Below are positions 11,466 to 20,876 of a stretch of DNA of 64,000 bases, in pieces. How positions within the stretch are numbered: position 1 is the first letter of the stretch; each line of letters starts with the position of its first letter. The notes under the pieces were generated by a model. The model saw only the letters and a list, made by a program, of their open reading frames with translations. It had not been told where the DNA came from and searched no databases. The position numbers and the translations under genes are program-made. This DNA is from Drosophila miranda (taxonomy: Eukaryota; Arthropoda; Insecta; Diptera; Drosophilidae), in assembly GCF_003369915.1 (NCBI RefSeq), contig NC_046673.1:7672001-7736000 (forward strand). The letters run 5' to 3'.

Positions 11466-12726
11466 ATGACCAACGCCATCGAGGAACTGCAGGCCATCAT
11501 CGCCGAGCTGAAGACGGAGGTGGAGGAGCCGCGGGCCGTCATCCGGCAAAGCCGAAACCGCATCGAACACATGTCCGCCGAGGTGGTAGACTCGAATCCC
11601 TACAGCCGACTAATGGCCCTCCAGCGCATGAACATTGTGAAGAACTATGAGCGCATACGGGACAAGACGGTGGCCATTGTGGGCGTGGGCGGTGTGGGCA
11701 GCGTCACGGCGGATATGCTTACGCGGTAAGGGAACCAGGAAGGAAGTGCAATCTGAATAGCTGATGATCTCTTCGTATTGGTTTTCTTTTAGTTGCGGCA
11801 TTGGCAAGCTGATCCTGTTTGACTACGACAAGGTGGAGCTGGCCAACATGAATCGGCTGTTCTTCACGCCCGACCAGGCGGGTCTGTCCAAGGTGGAGGC
11901 CGCCGCCCGCACGCTGACCTTTATCAATCCCGATGTGCGAATCGAGACGCACAACTACAACATCACCACCATTGATAACTTCGACAACTTTCTCAGCACG
12001 ATCACGGGCGGTGGTACTGTGGCTGGCGAGCCCGTGGATCTGGTCCTGAGCTGTGTCGACAACTTCGAGGCCCGCATGGCCATCAATGCGGCCTGCAATG
12101 AGAAGTGCCTCAACTGGTTCGAGTCGGGCGTGTCGGAGAACGCCGTCTCCGGCCATATACAGTTTCTACGTCCCGGGGACACTGCCTGTTTCGCCTGCGC
12201 CCCGCCCCTGGTGGTGGCCGAGAACATTGACGAGAAGACCCTGAAGCGGGAGGGCGTGTGTGCCGCCTCCTTGCCCACCACAATGGGCATCACAGCAGGA
12301 TTCCTGGTGCAGAACGCCCTCAAGTATTTGCTGAACTTTGGCGAAGTCTCCGATTATCTGGGCTACAATGCACTGAATGATTTCTTTCCCAAAATGACGC
12401 TGAAACCGAATCCCCAGTGCGATGATCGAAACTGTCTGTTGCGACAGAAGGAGTTCCAGGCGAGGCCAAAGCCCGTGGTCGTCCAGGAGGAGGCACCCAC
12501 CGACGAACCTCTGCACGCTAGCAACGACTGGGGCATTGAACTGGTGGCGGAAGATGCCCCTTCCAATGCTCCTACCGATCAGTCCCAGAGCACCGATGTG
12601 GGTCAGGGACTGCGTCTGGCCTATGAGGCACCGGAAAAATCCAGCGCGGAGGTAACGCAGGCGACCACGGCGCCGGTGGATGACACCAGCCTGGAGGATT
12701 TGATGGCGCAAATGAAGTCGATGTAA
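11466..12726 (+). CDS. Uba5: UFM1-activating enzyme E1 (Uba5), two coding exons
   Basis: Exons are 11466-11725 and 11793-12726, with a 67-bp intron starting GTAAG and ending TTTTAG; 397 aa. It adenylates the ubiquitin-like protein UFM1, then carries it as a thioester for transfer to the E2 UFC1, in cytosol and at the ER. Visible marks are the nucleotide-binding GVGGVGS at residues 73-79, [12 protein letters not shown] at 97-108, zinc-binding cysteine pairs at 219/222 and 296/301, and the catalytic Cys243 in [12 protein letters not shown]. The UFM1-interacting stretch is NDWGIELV (about 331-338), and the C-terminal UFC1-binding helix is [11 protein letters not shown] (387-397). All expected key residues are present and length matches the family (~400 aa). 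The start is the Met giving the usual short helical N-terminus; an upstream in-frame ATG at 11397 lies inside the promoter motif and is unlikely. Confidence 0.97.
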
Positions 12727-13419
12727 AACGATTCCACTGTTAGACGCATACTCGGTATTTATAGATATTTTTTTTACAATTATTTTTGTACACAATCTTT
12801 TTTTTGTATTTGAATGTTGAAAATAGGACAATTTATGTAAAATTGATCAATTTATACAAACTTTCTAGGTGCAAACTATTCAGGATATTTCTCATATTCG
12901 AAATATCCATTTGCATGCTTCGCGATTTCTCAATTTTTCCAAGGCTTTCCAATTGTAAGAAAAAACAACTCAGTATAAAAATATATATTTGATATTTCAG
13001 TTTTGTATATTTTTTTGCTGATTTTCGATTTTAAAAAGTTTAGTTCATTCACTCTCGTTTCCCTCTCTAGGGCATACACCTTCCTACTTTCATATATAGT
13101 AGGCGATATTTTTGCGATATTTCGTAATGGACTCACCTTTTTGTCCAATGCACCAATGTAGAAATCATGTAAAAATGCCGAATTAGTGATATGTGGACAT
13201 ATGTCTATATATAAGTATATACTTGCATAGTGCTATTGATCCAGTGGGGCTTCGCAGCATTTGAATATTTAAATATTAATTTCTGTGAACTTTTTGCCAG
13301 TTCCAGGTTCGGTTCCAGTTCAAGTTTGTTTTCTTCTTCTTGTATGTAGCTTACATGTAGCAAAACGTGTAGATACCATGTAGCAAAGTTTATTAAGTGG
13401 ATGTTTTTGTTGACCTTTT
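12727..13419. other. Uba5 3' flank, AT-rich
   Basis: Contains the Uba5 3' UTR. I do not see a canonical AATAAA within the first 300 bp. The rest is AT-rich unique sequence with no supported feature. Confidence 0.5.
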
Positions 13420-13765
13420 AAGCCATATTTTATAAACAATCCAATAAAATGGAGAACTTAACAATTGCCAATTTATGTTAAGTGCTGAGGGTCCCATCTA
13501 GCTAGTAATATTAAACGAAAAATCAAAATGAAGGAATATGATTTCGGATCATGGACAGAGAACGATTAACCCATTGTCGAACCATAAACAAACGAATGGC
13601 TTGGAACGTAAAGAAGAGTAGTTCAGGGGAGAGATATCGTGGTAATTTTCTTAAGTAAAGTGAGGATGGATCTAAAAAAGAATTTATATACAGTATAATT
13701 TCCCGCGGCTTAACTGAAGTTGTTCACCTCTTTCAATTTAGGGTGGTTAAGTGGGCTAAGTTCGT
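13420..13765. repeat. Third locus of the dispersed repeat, upstream of Spase25
   Basis: It starts with CAATAAAA, includes CTAGCTAGTAATATTAAACG, and continues with a segment homologous to about 18395-18635. Shared pieces include GATCATGGAC, ACGATTAACCCATT and GGTTAAGTGGGCTAAGTTC. It is more diverged than the copies next to Uba5 and Drak. It ends ~30 bp before the TATCGATA element of the Spase25 promoter. Confidence 0.7.
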
Positions 13766-13770
13766 TTTTT

Positions 13771-13804
13771 CATCGATATATACGGTCGGTACATCCTATC
13801 GATA
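13771..13804 (+). promoter_or_regulatory. DRE-type promoter of Spase25
   Basis: A perfect TATCGATA (13797-13804), the DREF site, plus a second ATCGATAT at 13772-13779, lie 127-160 bp before the Spase25 ATG. DRE is typical of fly housekeeping promoters and the same CGATA core is bound by the insulator protein BEAF-32. Confidence 0.65.
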
Positions 13805-13930
13805 AGTCCGGCTGTAATATTTTGTTGTCGTGTCAAAAAAAAGGAAGCGCTTGGAAAAACTTTGTTCAAGCTGATTTGATTAAATTTTCACATTCCGCAA
13901 CGCTCTAACCGAACAGCAGAACCGCCCACA

Positions 13931-14641
13931 ATGACCAAAAAGGAGGACAAATCACAGCCAGGCGAGGAGGTAAGAATAATTGGCAGAATAATGACCGAAA
14001 ACTTAGTGCCGGCTAGCCGCTGTCGCTGGCCGAAATAATTCTATTGTACACGTCATGTGTTGTGTTGTGTTATGTTTTTAATGGAAAATCCTTTCTTGCA
14101 AATTCGACAGCTGGTGAAGGTGAACAAGTGGGATGGGTCCGCGGTGAAGCACGCCCTGGATGATGCCGTAAAGACCTGCCTGCTGGGGGATCGTCCCCAT
14201 CTGAAGGAGCAGTTCGGTCTGGTCAACACTCGCCTGGCCCTGTGCGCCCTGGCCGTTGGCGTGGCCATCATGGCCCATGCCTGGGACTACACCCACCCGT
14301 TCCCCCAGTCCCGTTCCGTACTGATGTTCAGCGTGCTGGCCTACTTCGCCCTAATGGGCGTGCTGACGCTCCACACAAGCTTCCGCGAGAAGGGCACCTT
14401 TGCGGTGGCCGTGCACAAGGAGAAGGAGCGCACCTACGAGGCGAGCTCTGACATGAAGAAGTACGACGACAAGTATCTGCTCACCATGAGCGTGCGCGAT
14501 TCCAAGGGCCAGCGTGAGGTGAACAGCGCCAGGTCCTGTGCGGCCTTCATCGACACCAATGGCGTCATACTGGACAATCTGGTGGCCAACGAGGTGAACC
14601 GTCTGTACAATTTGTTGTCCGCGGAGAAGAAGGACAAATAG
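13931..14641 (+). CDS. Spase25: Signal peptidase complex subunit 2 (Spase25/SPCS2), two coding exons
   Basis: Exons are 13931-13969 (13 codons) and 14111-14641, with a 141-bp intron (GTAAGA donor, CGACAG acceptor); 189 aa. This is a non-catalytic subunit of the ER signal peptidase complex, which removes signal peptides from translocating proteins. Visible marks are the KVNKWDGSAVKHALDD segment at 16-31, two hydrophobic membrane spans (about 54-70 and 83-99) joined by a short luminal loop WDYTHPFP, and a long cytosolic C-terminal half. Length fits the family (fly ~199, human 226). The promoter carries a DRE and the gene sits ~1.2 kb after Uba5 on the same strand, an order I believe is also found on the D. 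melanogaster X. Confidence 0.95.
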
Positions 14642-14810
14642 CAAGAATCGGTATAACAAACACAAAAACACAAAGCAAATATCCCCTCGCCCCCCCTTCC
14701 CATCATCTATCTTTGAGGAATGGAACGGCAGTCCCTTGCTAGTTTCCTTACAATTTATCCTTTTTTTTTTTTAAACTTGCTATTGTGTAACCTCGGTTTC
14801 CTCTTCTCTC

Positions 14811-14816
14811 ATTAAA
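14811..14816 (+). terminator. Likely poly(A) signal of Spase25
   Basis: ATTAAA variant 170 bp after the stop codon, following a T-run; no AATAAA is nearer. Confidence 0.4.
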
Positions 14817-15047
14817 TTGTAACATGTATGGTAAGAACTGTGAATGTGGTGGTTTTTGTACTAACGTATAGAATAGTTGATCAGAGCTGCCTAGAGGGGA
14901 GAGGAGAGCTGTGGAAAATGTGTCAGAAGGGAACGAACGATAGGCAAAGCGGGCAACAAAATGAGGCTGCAGTAGTGTTGTCGTCTGGACTTTTTTTCTA
15001 CAAACCAAAATTCAAAATTAAGCTAGTGGTGTGGTATATGGTGCGGT
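14817..15047. other. Short intergenic spacer before the beta-tubulin
   Basis: About 230 bp must contain the 3' end of Spase25 and the whole promoter and 5' UTR of the tubulin gene. No TATA box, DRE or motif-1 element is evident. A compact promoter of this kind is common in testis-specific fly genes. Confidence 0.45.
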
Positions 15048-16512
15048 ATGAGGGAGATCGTTACCCTGCAGATTGGTGGCGCCGGCAATGCTATCGGCGA
15101 TGCGGTGAGTATGTGCCTGCGGCTCCTTCGTGCTGTCCTCCTCATTCTTGTGGTTCTTGTGGCAGTTCTGGCACGTCATATCCCATGAGCATGGTGTGGA
15201 CTACAGCTCGGGACGTTTCGCGGGCACCAGTCCCCTGCAGCTGGAGCGCATGAATGTCTTCTTCAATGCGACGGTGAGCAAGCGGTTCTATGCCCGCAGC
15301 ATCGTCATCGACACGGAGGCCAGCACCATCCAGCGGCTGCATAACAGCAGTCAGCTGTACAGGCCCGAGAACTTTGTGGCCGGGTCGGAGAGTGCGGGCA
15401 ACAACTTTGCCCGCGGCTACCATACGGATGGGGCCGAGATCCTGCAGCAGGTGCTGGACAACACGAGGCGGGAGGTGGAGGCCGTCGACTCCCTGCAGGG
15501 ATTTCAGCTGCTTCACTCGATTGGCGGCGGCACCGGCTCCGGCCTGACCTCGCTGATCATGGAGGCGCTGGTCGAACAGTATCCGGACAATCTGCTGTGC
15601 AACTACGTGACCATACCCTCGCCGAACATGTCCCAGGTGGTGGTTGAGCCCTACAATGCTCTGCTCAGCACACCCGCCCTGGTGAACAATTCGCATTTGA
15701 CGTTCTGTTTGGACAACGAGGCCCTGTTTCAGATCTGCAATCGGAACCTGAAAATCAAAATGTCCGGCTACGAGCACATCAATCATATCGTCGCCCTGAC
15801 CATGTCCGGCATCACGACATGCCTCCGGTTTCCCGGCCAGCTGAATGCCGGCCTCAGGAAGATCTACGTGAACATGGTGCCATTTCCGCGCCTGCATTTC
15901 CTTATACCCGGCTTCGCGCCGCTGGTCACCTGCACGCAGCAGCAGTTCAGCAAGGGTACCGTCGCGGAGCTGGTCCAGCAGATCTTCTCCAGCAACAATC
16001 TGCTGTGCGCCATCGATCTGCGACAGGGTAAACTCCTGACCGCCGCCGGCATATTCCGGGGCAGGATGTCCCCCCGTGAGGTGGACCAACTGATGACGGG
16101 GATGCGCAATAAGAATATGAACAACTTTGTCGACTGGATACCCAACAACATCAAGACGGCGATCTGCGACATACCGCCGCGCGGGCTCAAGATGTCCGCC
16201 ACATTTATCGGCAATACGACGGCCATTCAGACGCTCTTCCAGCGCCTCCTCGACGGCTCCTCGGTGATGCTGCGGCGCAAGGCCCATCTCCACTGGTACA
16301 CGGGGGAGGGCATGGAGGAGCAGGAGTTCATCGATGCCCAGCAGGAGCTGCAGGCCATCATCGATGACTATCGCAGCAGTGCGGAAATGGATGGCGAGGG
16401 CGGCGGTGGTGGTGGCGGTGGCGCTGCCGGTGGCGGCGACGAAGATGGCAGTGTGGATGGCAGTGTTGGCTCTGGTGCTGCTGCCGGACCCCAATGTCCC
16501 TACTGTACCTAG
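15048..16512 (+). CDS. betaTub65B: Divergent beta-tubulin, betaTub65B type, two coding exons
   Basis: Exon 1 is 15048-15104 (19 codons), the 61-bp intron is GTGAGT..GGCAG, and exon 2 is 15166-16512; 467 aa. It starts with the MREI tetrapeptide used for tubulin mRNA autoregulation. The usual QAGQCGNQIG loop is altered to QIGGAGNAIG, losing the nucleotide-contacting Gln/Cys. The GTP-binding GGGTGSG (139-145) is kept, as are IPSPNMSQVVVEPYNA and most core strands. The C-terminal tail is not the acidic glutamylated EEGE type: it is Gly-rich with scattered Asp/Glu and ends in CPYCT. This pattern matches what I recall of CG32396/betaTub65B, a divergent, probably testis-biased beta-tubulin. In D. 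melanogaster that gene is on 3L, so its position here is unexpected. The symbol is from memory; the beta-tubulin family call is certain. Confidence 0.9.
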
Positions 16513-17849
16513 ATTGGACTGTTAGATGAATACCTACATACAATACTTGCACTTCCAAAAAGAAATTTCCAAATGCAATCATTTTGTCGTTTCATCTTTG
16601 TAAATCGGAATACAAATTGAATAGATATTGTCCTAGATTTTTCAACAATTTTGTGGAGTTTTTGTTCAATCGAATCGATCGATGCGGATCTCGCTTGGAT
16701 GATCCACGATGATCGCTTCAAGGGACATTGAAGAGCATGCAGCATATAATCCTGACCATCCCAGATCTAGTTTTGGTATTCAAAAATGCAATTAGTTGCC
16801 AAATCTTTCGGGACTCGCGATCTATTTTCGGTTTGGACAAAAATTTTGCGTAGGTCAAAAGCCGGATCTGCTAAACTTGAAATGCAGCCAAGAGGGAGTT
16901 GAGAATGCGGCAGGGATTGGGGTAAATAAAAGGGCGCTCCTATATACATACATATGTATGTGCGTGCGTGCGTGCGTGTGTGGCTGGTGCCACGAGAGGC
17001 AGGAGATATGTATTCTATGCAGCATTATTAATAGATTGATGCTAAAGGTTTTTGCACTTGGTTTATTTCTGGTGCACCGCATTCCTGAGATGCCGTCGTG
17101 GTGACAAAAATATATTATATCCACGTACACACACGCCCAAATACAGAGAGGCGGCAGGCACCCAGTGTGCATCAAATCCCATCCCGGCCCCGAAGCGGAC
17201 AAAATGCTCATGAAAAATGCGCAACGTCGGTCTGCAAGTGGAGCACACACACGCACACACAACCGTTATACTGGGTGGCAGGCACACCTACACACACCTC
17301 GAGAGAGCGAGAGAGAGAGAGGGAGAAAGGCCTGAAAGCATAAATATAAATTAAGAATTCAATAGAACGCGAGTAGAGACGCCAACTATTTGTGGGCTGG
17401 GCACCTTGCTACCAGCTCCCTGCCCTGCCACCCCGTGGCCACTTGGCATCGCCAAAAATTAGTTGACTAGGCGCCGCTTAACAGCATTGAAACATTGCCC
17501 AACGCGTGGACGGCGTGTGGTATTTCCAAAGTTAAAGAAACCCCCATATTTTGAATTGCGACACAGACAATCGATGTCACGGTCGATAGTATCGATTGGG
17601 TCAAAGGGTTTTACACTATCGATATTTATTTTTTGTTTTGTTTTGTATGGTTTCCTAATAAAACTGCTAGGAAAAAAGCCATAAAATCTGCTAGGAATAA
17701 ATAATTTTGTATTTGTTTCTCGGTTTTAGGAGATATAAAGATTTTTCTCAGTACCGTTAGCGTGACCGTCTCCAAAGCGCGGCTTCAATTCGCTGCTAAC
17801 CAACACTCTTCAGAAATCTATCATATTTAAATCTTTAAGGAACATAGAG
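16513..17849. other. Intergenic region after the beta-tubulin
   Basis: Contains an AATAAA at 16924-16929 that might serve the tubulin gene, (TGCG)n at 16960-16980, AC-rich repeats at 17240-17300 and a GA tract at 17302-17322. A cluster of ATCGAT-type sites lies at 17569-17624. No gene is supported. Confidence 0.5.
17569..17624. promoter_or_regulatory. Cluster of CGAT(A) sites including a perfect DRE
   Basis: Within 56 bp there are AATCGATG, TCGATAG, TATCGATT and TATCGATA (17617-17624). Clusters of CGATA bind DREF or BEAF-32. There is no recognised gene start within 3 kb, so this may be an insulator, an enhancer or the promoter of an unrecognised transcript. Confidence 0.45.
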
Positions 17850-18651
17850 CATAGAAAAGAAATGTCATTAATAATGTTTTGGTTTTTGTTTGTTCTTTGA
17901 AATGGTGAAAAATTCTCCAGCCCCATTAGATTTAAGCCAGCAACATTCTGCACATTGCCACAAGTCAAATACCCTGGGGAAAAAGGATATTATGAAACTG
18001 TTGAGATATTTGTAACAATATTACCTAAATACATATATTAGATATTCTTGTATTCCAAGTATTCCAGAGCAGAGGGAGAGAATATCTTTACTGCCGATTG
18101 ATCTAGAAGAAATCTAGCTATAGCTAATTTGAAGGAAAGTCCTGGTTATTTGTTACAAATTTATAAAAAGAGTGCTGTCTTTGCTGGGGTCAACATTCTG
18201 CAAGTCCTCAATGTTAAAGTTAGTCAGGTGGATCTATTATGCTGATCCGAATAGTTCCTGCGCATAAAGAACAGATAATATTATTGATAGTCGGTAATAA
18301 TGTAATAGTGGCAGTCATACTCTACATCAATATATATCAAGAGTACTCCGTAACCATTAAGTAATAGAATAACATAATACTATGATTTGAATATAATATC
18401 CGATCATGGACGATTAACCCATTATCGACCAGTGGGTATGAGAATAAAGTCCTTGGTTATTCTAAAAATTGAAGAATTCTAGCGCAGTCCAGGTAAACGA
18501 TATCTTGGCAATTTCTGTTTTCAAGTATAGAGAAAGAATGTATCCACAAGAAGAATTTACATACAGAAATATTTTCGCAGATACACTAGAGCGGATCACC
18601 TTTTTAAGTAAAGGGGGGTTAAGTGGGCTAAGTTCTTGTTTCTGATTGGTA
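17850..18651. repeat. Dispersed repeat cluster upstream of Drak, diverged left part
   Basis: Contains degenerate versions of the units seen at 9895-11416 and 13420-13765. Examples are ATACCCTGGGGAAAAAGGATATTATGA in pieces matching copy A, GATCATGGACGATTAACCCATT near 18403, and GGTTAAGTGGGCTAAGTTC at 18616-18634. It runs directly into copy B. Confidence 0.65.
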
Positions 18652-19734
18652 TATTTACGGTATATTTTGAAAATGAGACCGTACATTTCGGTGCTGTTCT
18701 GAGGGTCATACTGTAGAAACTGGTTTTCGCCGCGCTCCCATGTGGTGTTTTTTAGTGCTAATTGGTATTTTTGTCATCTATTAATTTAATTTTCAATGTT
18801 ATATAGAAATCCAATAAAAGCAAGTATTTCGAATAGGCATGTATCATGTATAGAATTGATTCATCAATCGTACGAAATTGAGTGGGCATGGCTAAATCTT
18901 CCATATAGATAGTATTATTCAACGGAACAAAGAATATGAGCAATTGGTCGTTTTTTGAATCGAATTTAAATTCGCCGCAGTTCGCCCCAGTTCGCTTTAG
19001 GAACAATGAGTCTCATTCTATACACAAGTTGCGGCAACATTTACTTGAAAACCGTTTTTTGGTCAAAATAAAATACATAAAGGTAATTAAAAGAAGCAAT
19101 CTTGTAGAAAATGCATTTATCTATGGGATAAAGCTAAGTGGGCAAATCTATATAGCTTGAAATATAGGCAATACCCGATTCGCCGCAGTTTCGCTATTGC
19201 AGCAATGAGTCCCATTCCATACACAAACATGTTGCTAATTCCATGCACACATACCCTGGGGGTAATGGATGTTATAGAATTGTGAATACGTTTGTCTTCC
19301 AAGGCTTCGTAGGTATCAGGATAGAGATAAATATATACAAGATACTAATAATACACATGAATAAGTCAAAAACATATCAATTTGAGAAAAGGTCTTAATA
19401 AATTGCGTTTGATCTACATATAAAATTAGCGAAATAGGGTGTACAAAGGGATATACACGCATCATGTCTTCAAATACCAGCAACATTGCGACTGATTTTT
19501 TGTTGAACTATTTTGTTTAAACGTTGTTTTAGTCAAAATACAATAAAAGCAAGGATTAAAAACCATCCAATCTTGTAGAAAATTGATTCATCAATCGTAT
19601 AAAATTAAGAAGTCATGGCTAAATGTTCTATATAGCTAGTAATACTCGACGGAATATCAAAAACGAGGAATATGTATAATAGAACTTGAATTCGTCAGAC
19701 CGTATATTTTATGAGTGGGTCCGCGGTCACACTG
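18652..19734. repeat. Copy B of the duplicated promoter-proximal repeat block
   Basis: Direct-orientation counterpart of 10535-11416. It carries about 201 bp more than copy A because the segment with ATTCGCCGCAGTT and AACAATGAGTC occurs twice (near 18964 and 19180). From 19211 it is almost identical to copy A and ends at the same base, the last G of GGTCACACTG (19725-19734). Unit copies lie at about 18810-18945, 19070-19165 and 19540-19675. Confidence 0.9.
19724..19734 (+). promoter_or_regulatory. Motif-1 core promoter element of Drak
   Basis: CGGTCACACTG, identical to the Uba5 element including its left flank GGGTCCG. Sequence diverges immediately to the right. It is ~1.0 kb before the Drak start codon, so a long 5' UTR (about 19740-20744) is expected if this is the main start site. 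Confidence 0.65.
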
Positions 19735-20744
19735 CCCACATTATCAAAATTTTTTTTGAACCGAGCGGTTGCTGCGCGCGTCGTTGTCGAATTAAGTAAA
19801 TACAAATAAATAAATATATTGAGAGCAGCTTTGAACCTTATTTCTTTTTGGTCCGGCCGTTCGTTCGGGCAAATTTTGTGTGTGCTTTATTTACTATTGT
19901 TCACTTTTAGTGTAAAAAAATCTTTGAACAAGTCGAACGCTGGGAGGCATACAAAATTTTTCCGTTTACGGTTCGTGCGCGCTACGAGTTTTGTTGTACC
20001 TACCTAACCATACAACCGAACCAACCCAAACCAAACCAAACTACCACCACCACGAACAGTGTGCCGTGCGTACCACAAAGTTTTAGATATTAACCTTTAC
20101 AGCATTTGCATCCAGCAATTGTCGTGTTTTTTTGTTTTTGGCGCTAATCGAAAAATACGAAAATAAATTAAAGGAGAAACAAAAAAAAAGAAGTTGTGCC
20201 TACAGAACGGTAAAAATATACTACATACATACACACACACAACTACACACACACGAAGAGTGAGAGAGAGTGGAGTAGAGTAGAGTAGAGCCGCGGGAAT
20301 TTTTTTTGGCTGCTGTGCATGGCTTATGTGCGCTTATGTGTGTGTGTGTGCGTGTGTGTGTTGCAGTTGCACTGGAATTTCTGTAGTGTGGCCACACTTT
20401 AGAGTCGTGTATGTGTGCGAGAGAGTGAGAGCAGAGCGCGCCCTCAACGTTTTTCAATTAACGAATTTGTCGTGTGTTTACCTTGTTCTCATCTTCCGCC
20501 TCTCACCGTTTTCTTTCCTTTTTATTCTTGTGCTAAAACAGAGTTTAAGAATACACAACGTGCGGCTCCCCGTCTCCCCCCTCCGGCCAACCCACCAAAA
20601 TCAGAAAATTAGTCAAACATAAAACAACAAACAACAAAAAAATAACAGCCAGAGCCCTAAAAAAGAAACAAAAAAAAAAAACGAAATACGAAAGAAGATC
20701 TGATCTTCCCCCCTAAAAATACCCCGCACACAGATCCATAGATC
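19735..20744 (+). other. Probable 5' UTR of Drak
   Basis: Between the motif-1 element and the first coding exon. It is rich in CA/CCAAAC and A-runs, with (AC)n at 20226-20252 and (GT)n at 20336-20362. Several short upstream ATGs occur, so leaky scanning or an unseen splice within the leader is likely. Confidence 0.5.
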
Positions 20745-20875
20745 ATGTTCACCGAAAAGGGAATCTTTCCCATAGGCGATGGCCTTTTGGATGTAGATGC
20801 CGAACGCTTTAACGGATTGCTCGTGTCGCATGACATCAACGAGATCTACGAGGTGGAACAGACGCCGTTTGCCAG
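20745..20875 (+). CDS. Drak: Drak, first coding exon (partial gene)
   Basis: 131 nt encode 43 residues plus two bases of the next codon, ending at the donor AG|GTGAGT. The peptide begins MFTEKGIFPIGDGLLDV and ends NEIYEVEQTPFAR, leading into what would be the glycine-rich loop of a kinase in the next exon. From memory this is the N-terminus of Drosophila Drak, a death-associated protein kinase related Ser/Thr kinase (human STK17A/B family) that promotes myosin regulatory light chain phosphorylation in epithelial morphogenesis. The kinase domain (next motif expected: GKFA) is not in this window; no downstream exon was found before 64000. The good GATC-ATG start and the clean donor support a real exon. 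Identity rests on recall of the N-terminal sequence. Confidence 0.75.
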
Positions 20876-20876
20876 G

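Noticed and set aside
15142..16494. 450-codon frame antisense to the beta-tubulin
   Set aside because: It mirrors GC-rich coding sequence on the opposite strand and has no domain; the plus-strand tubulin is certain.
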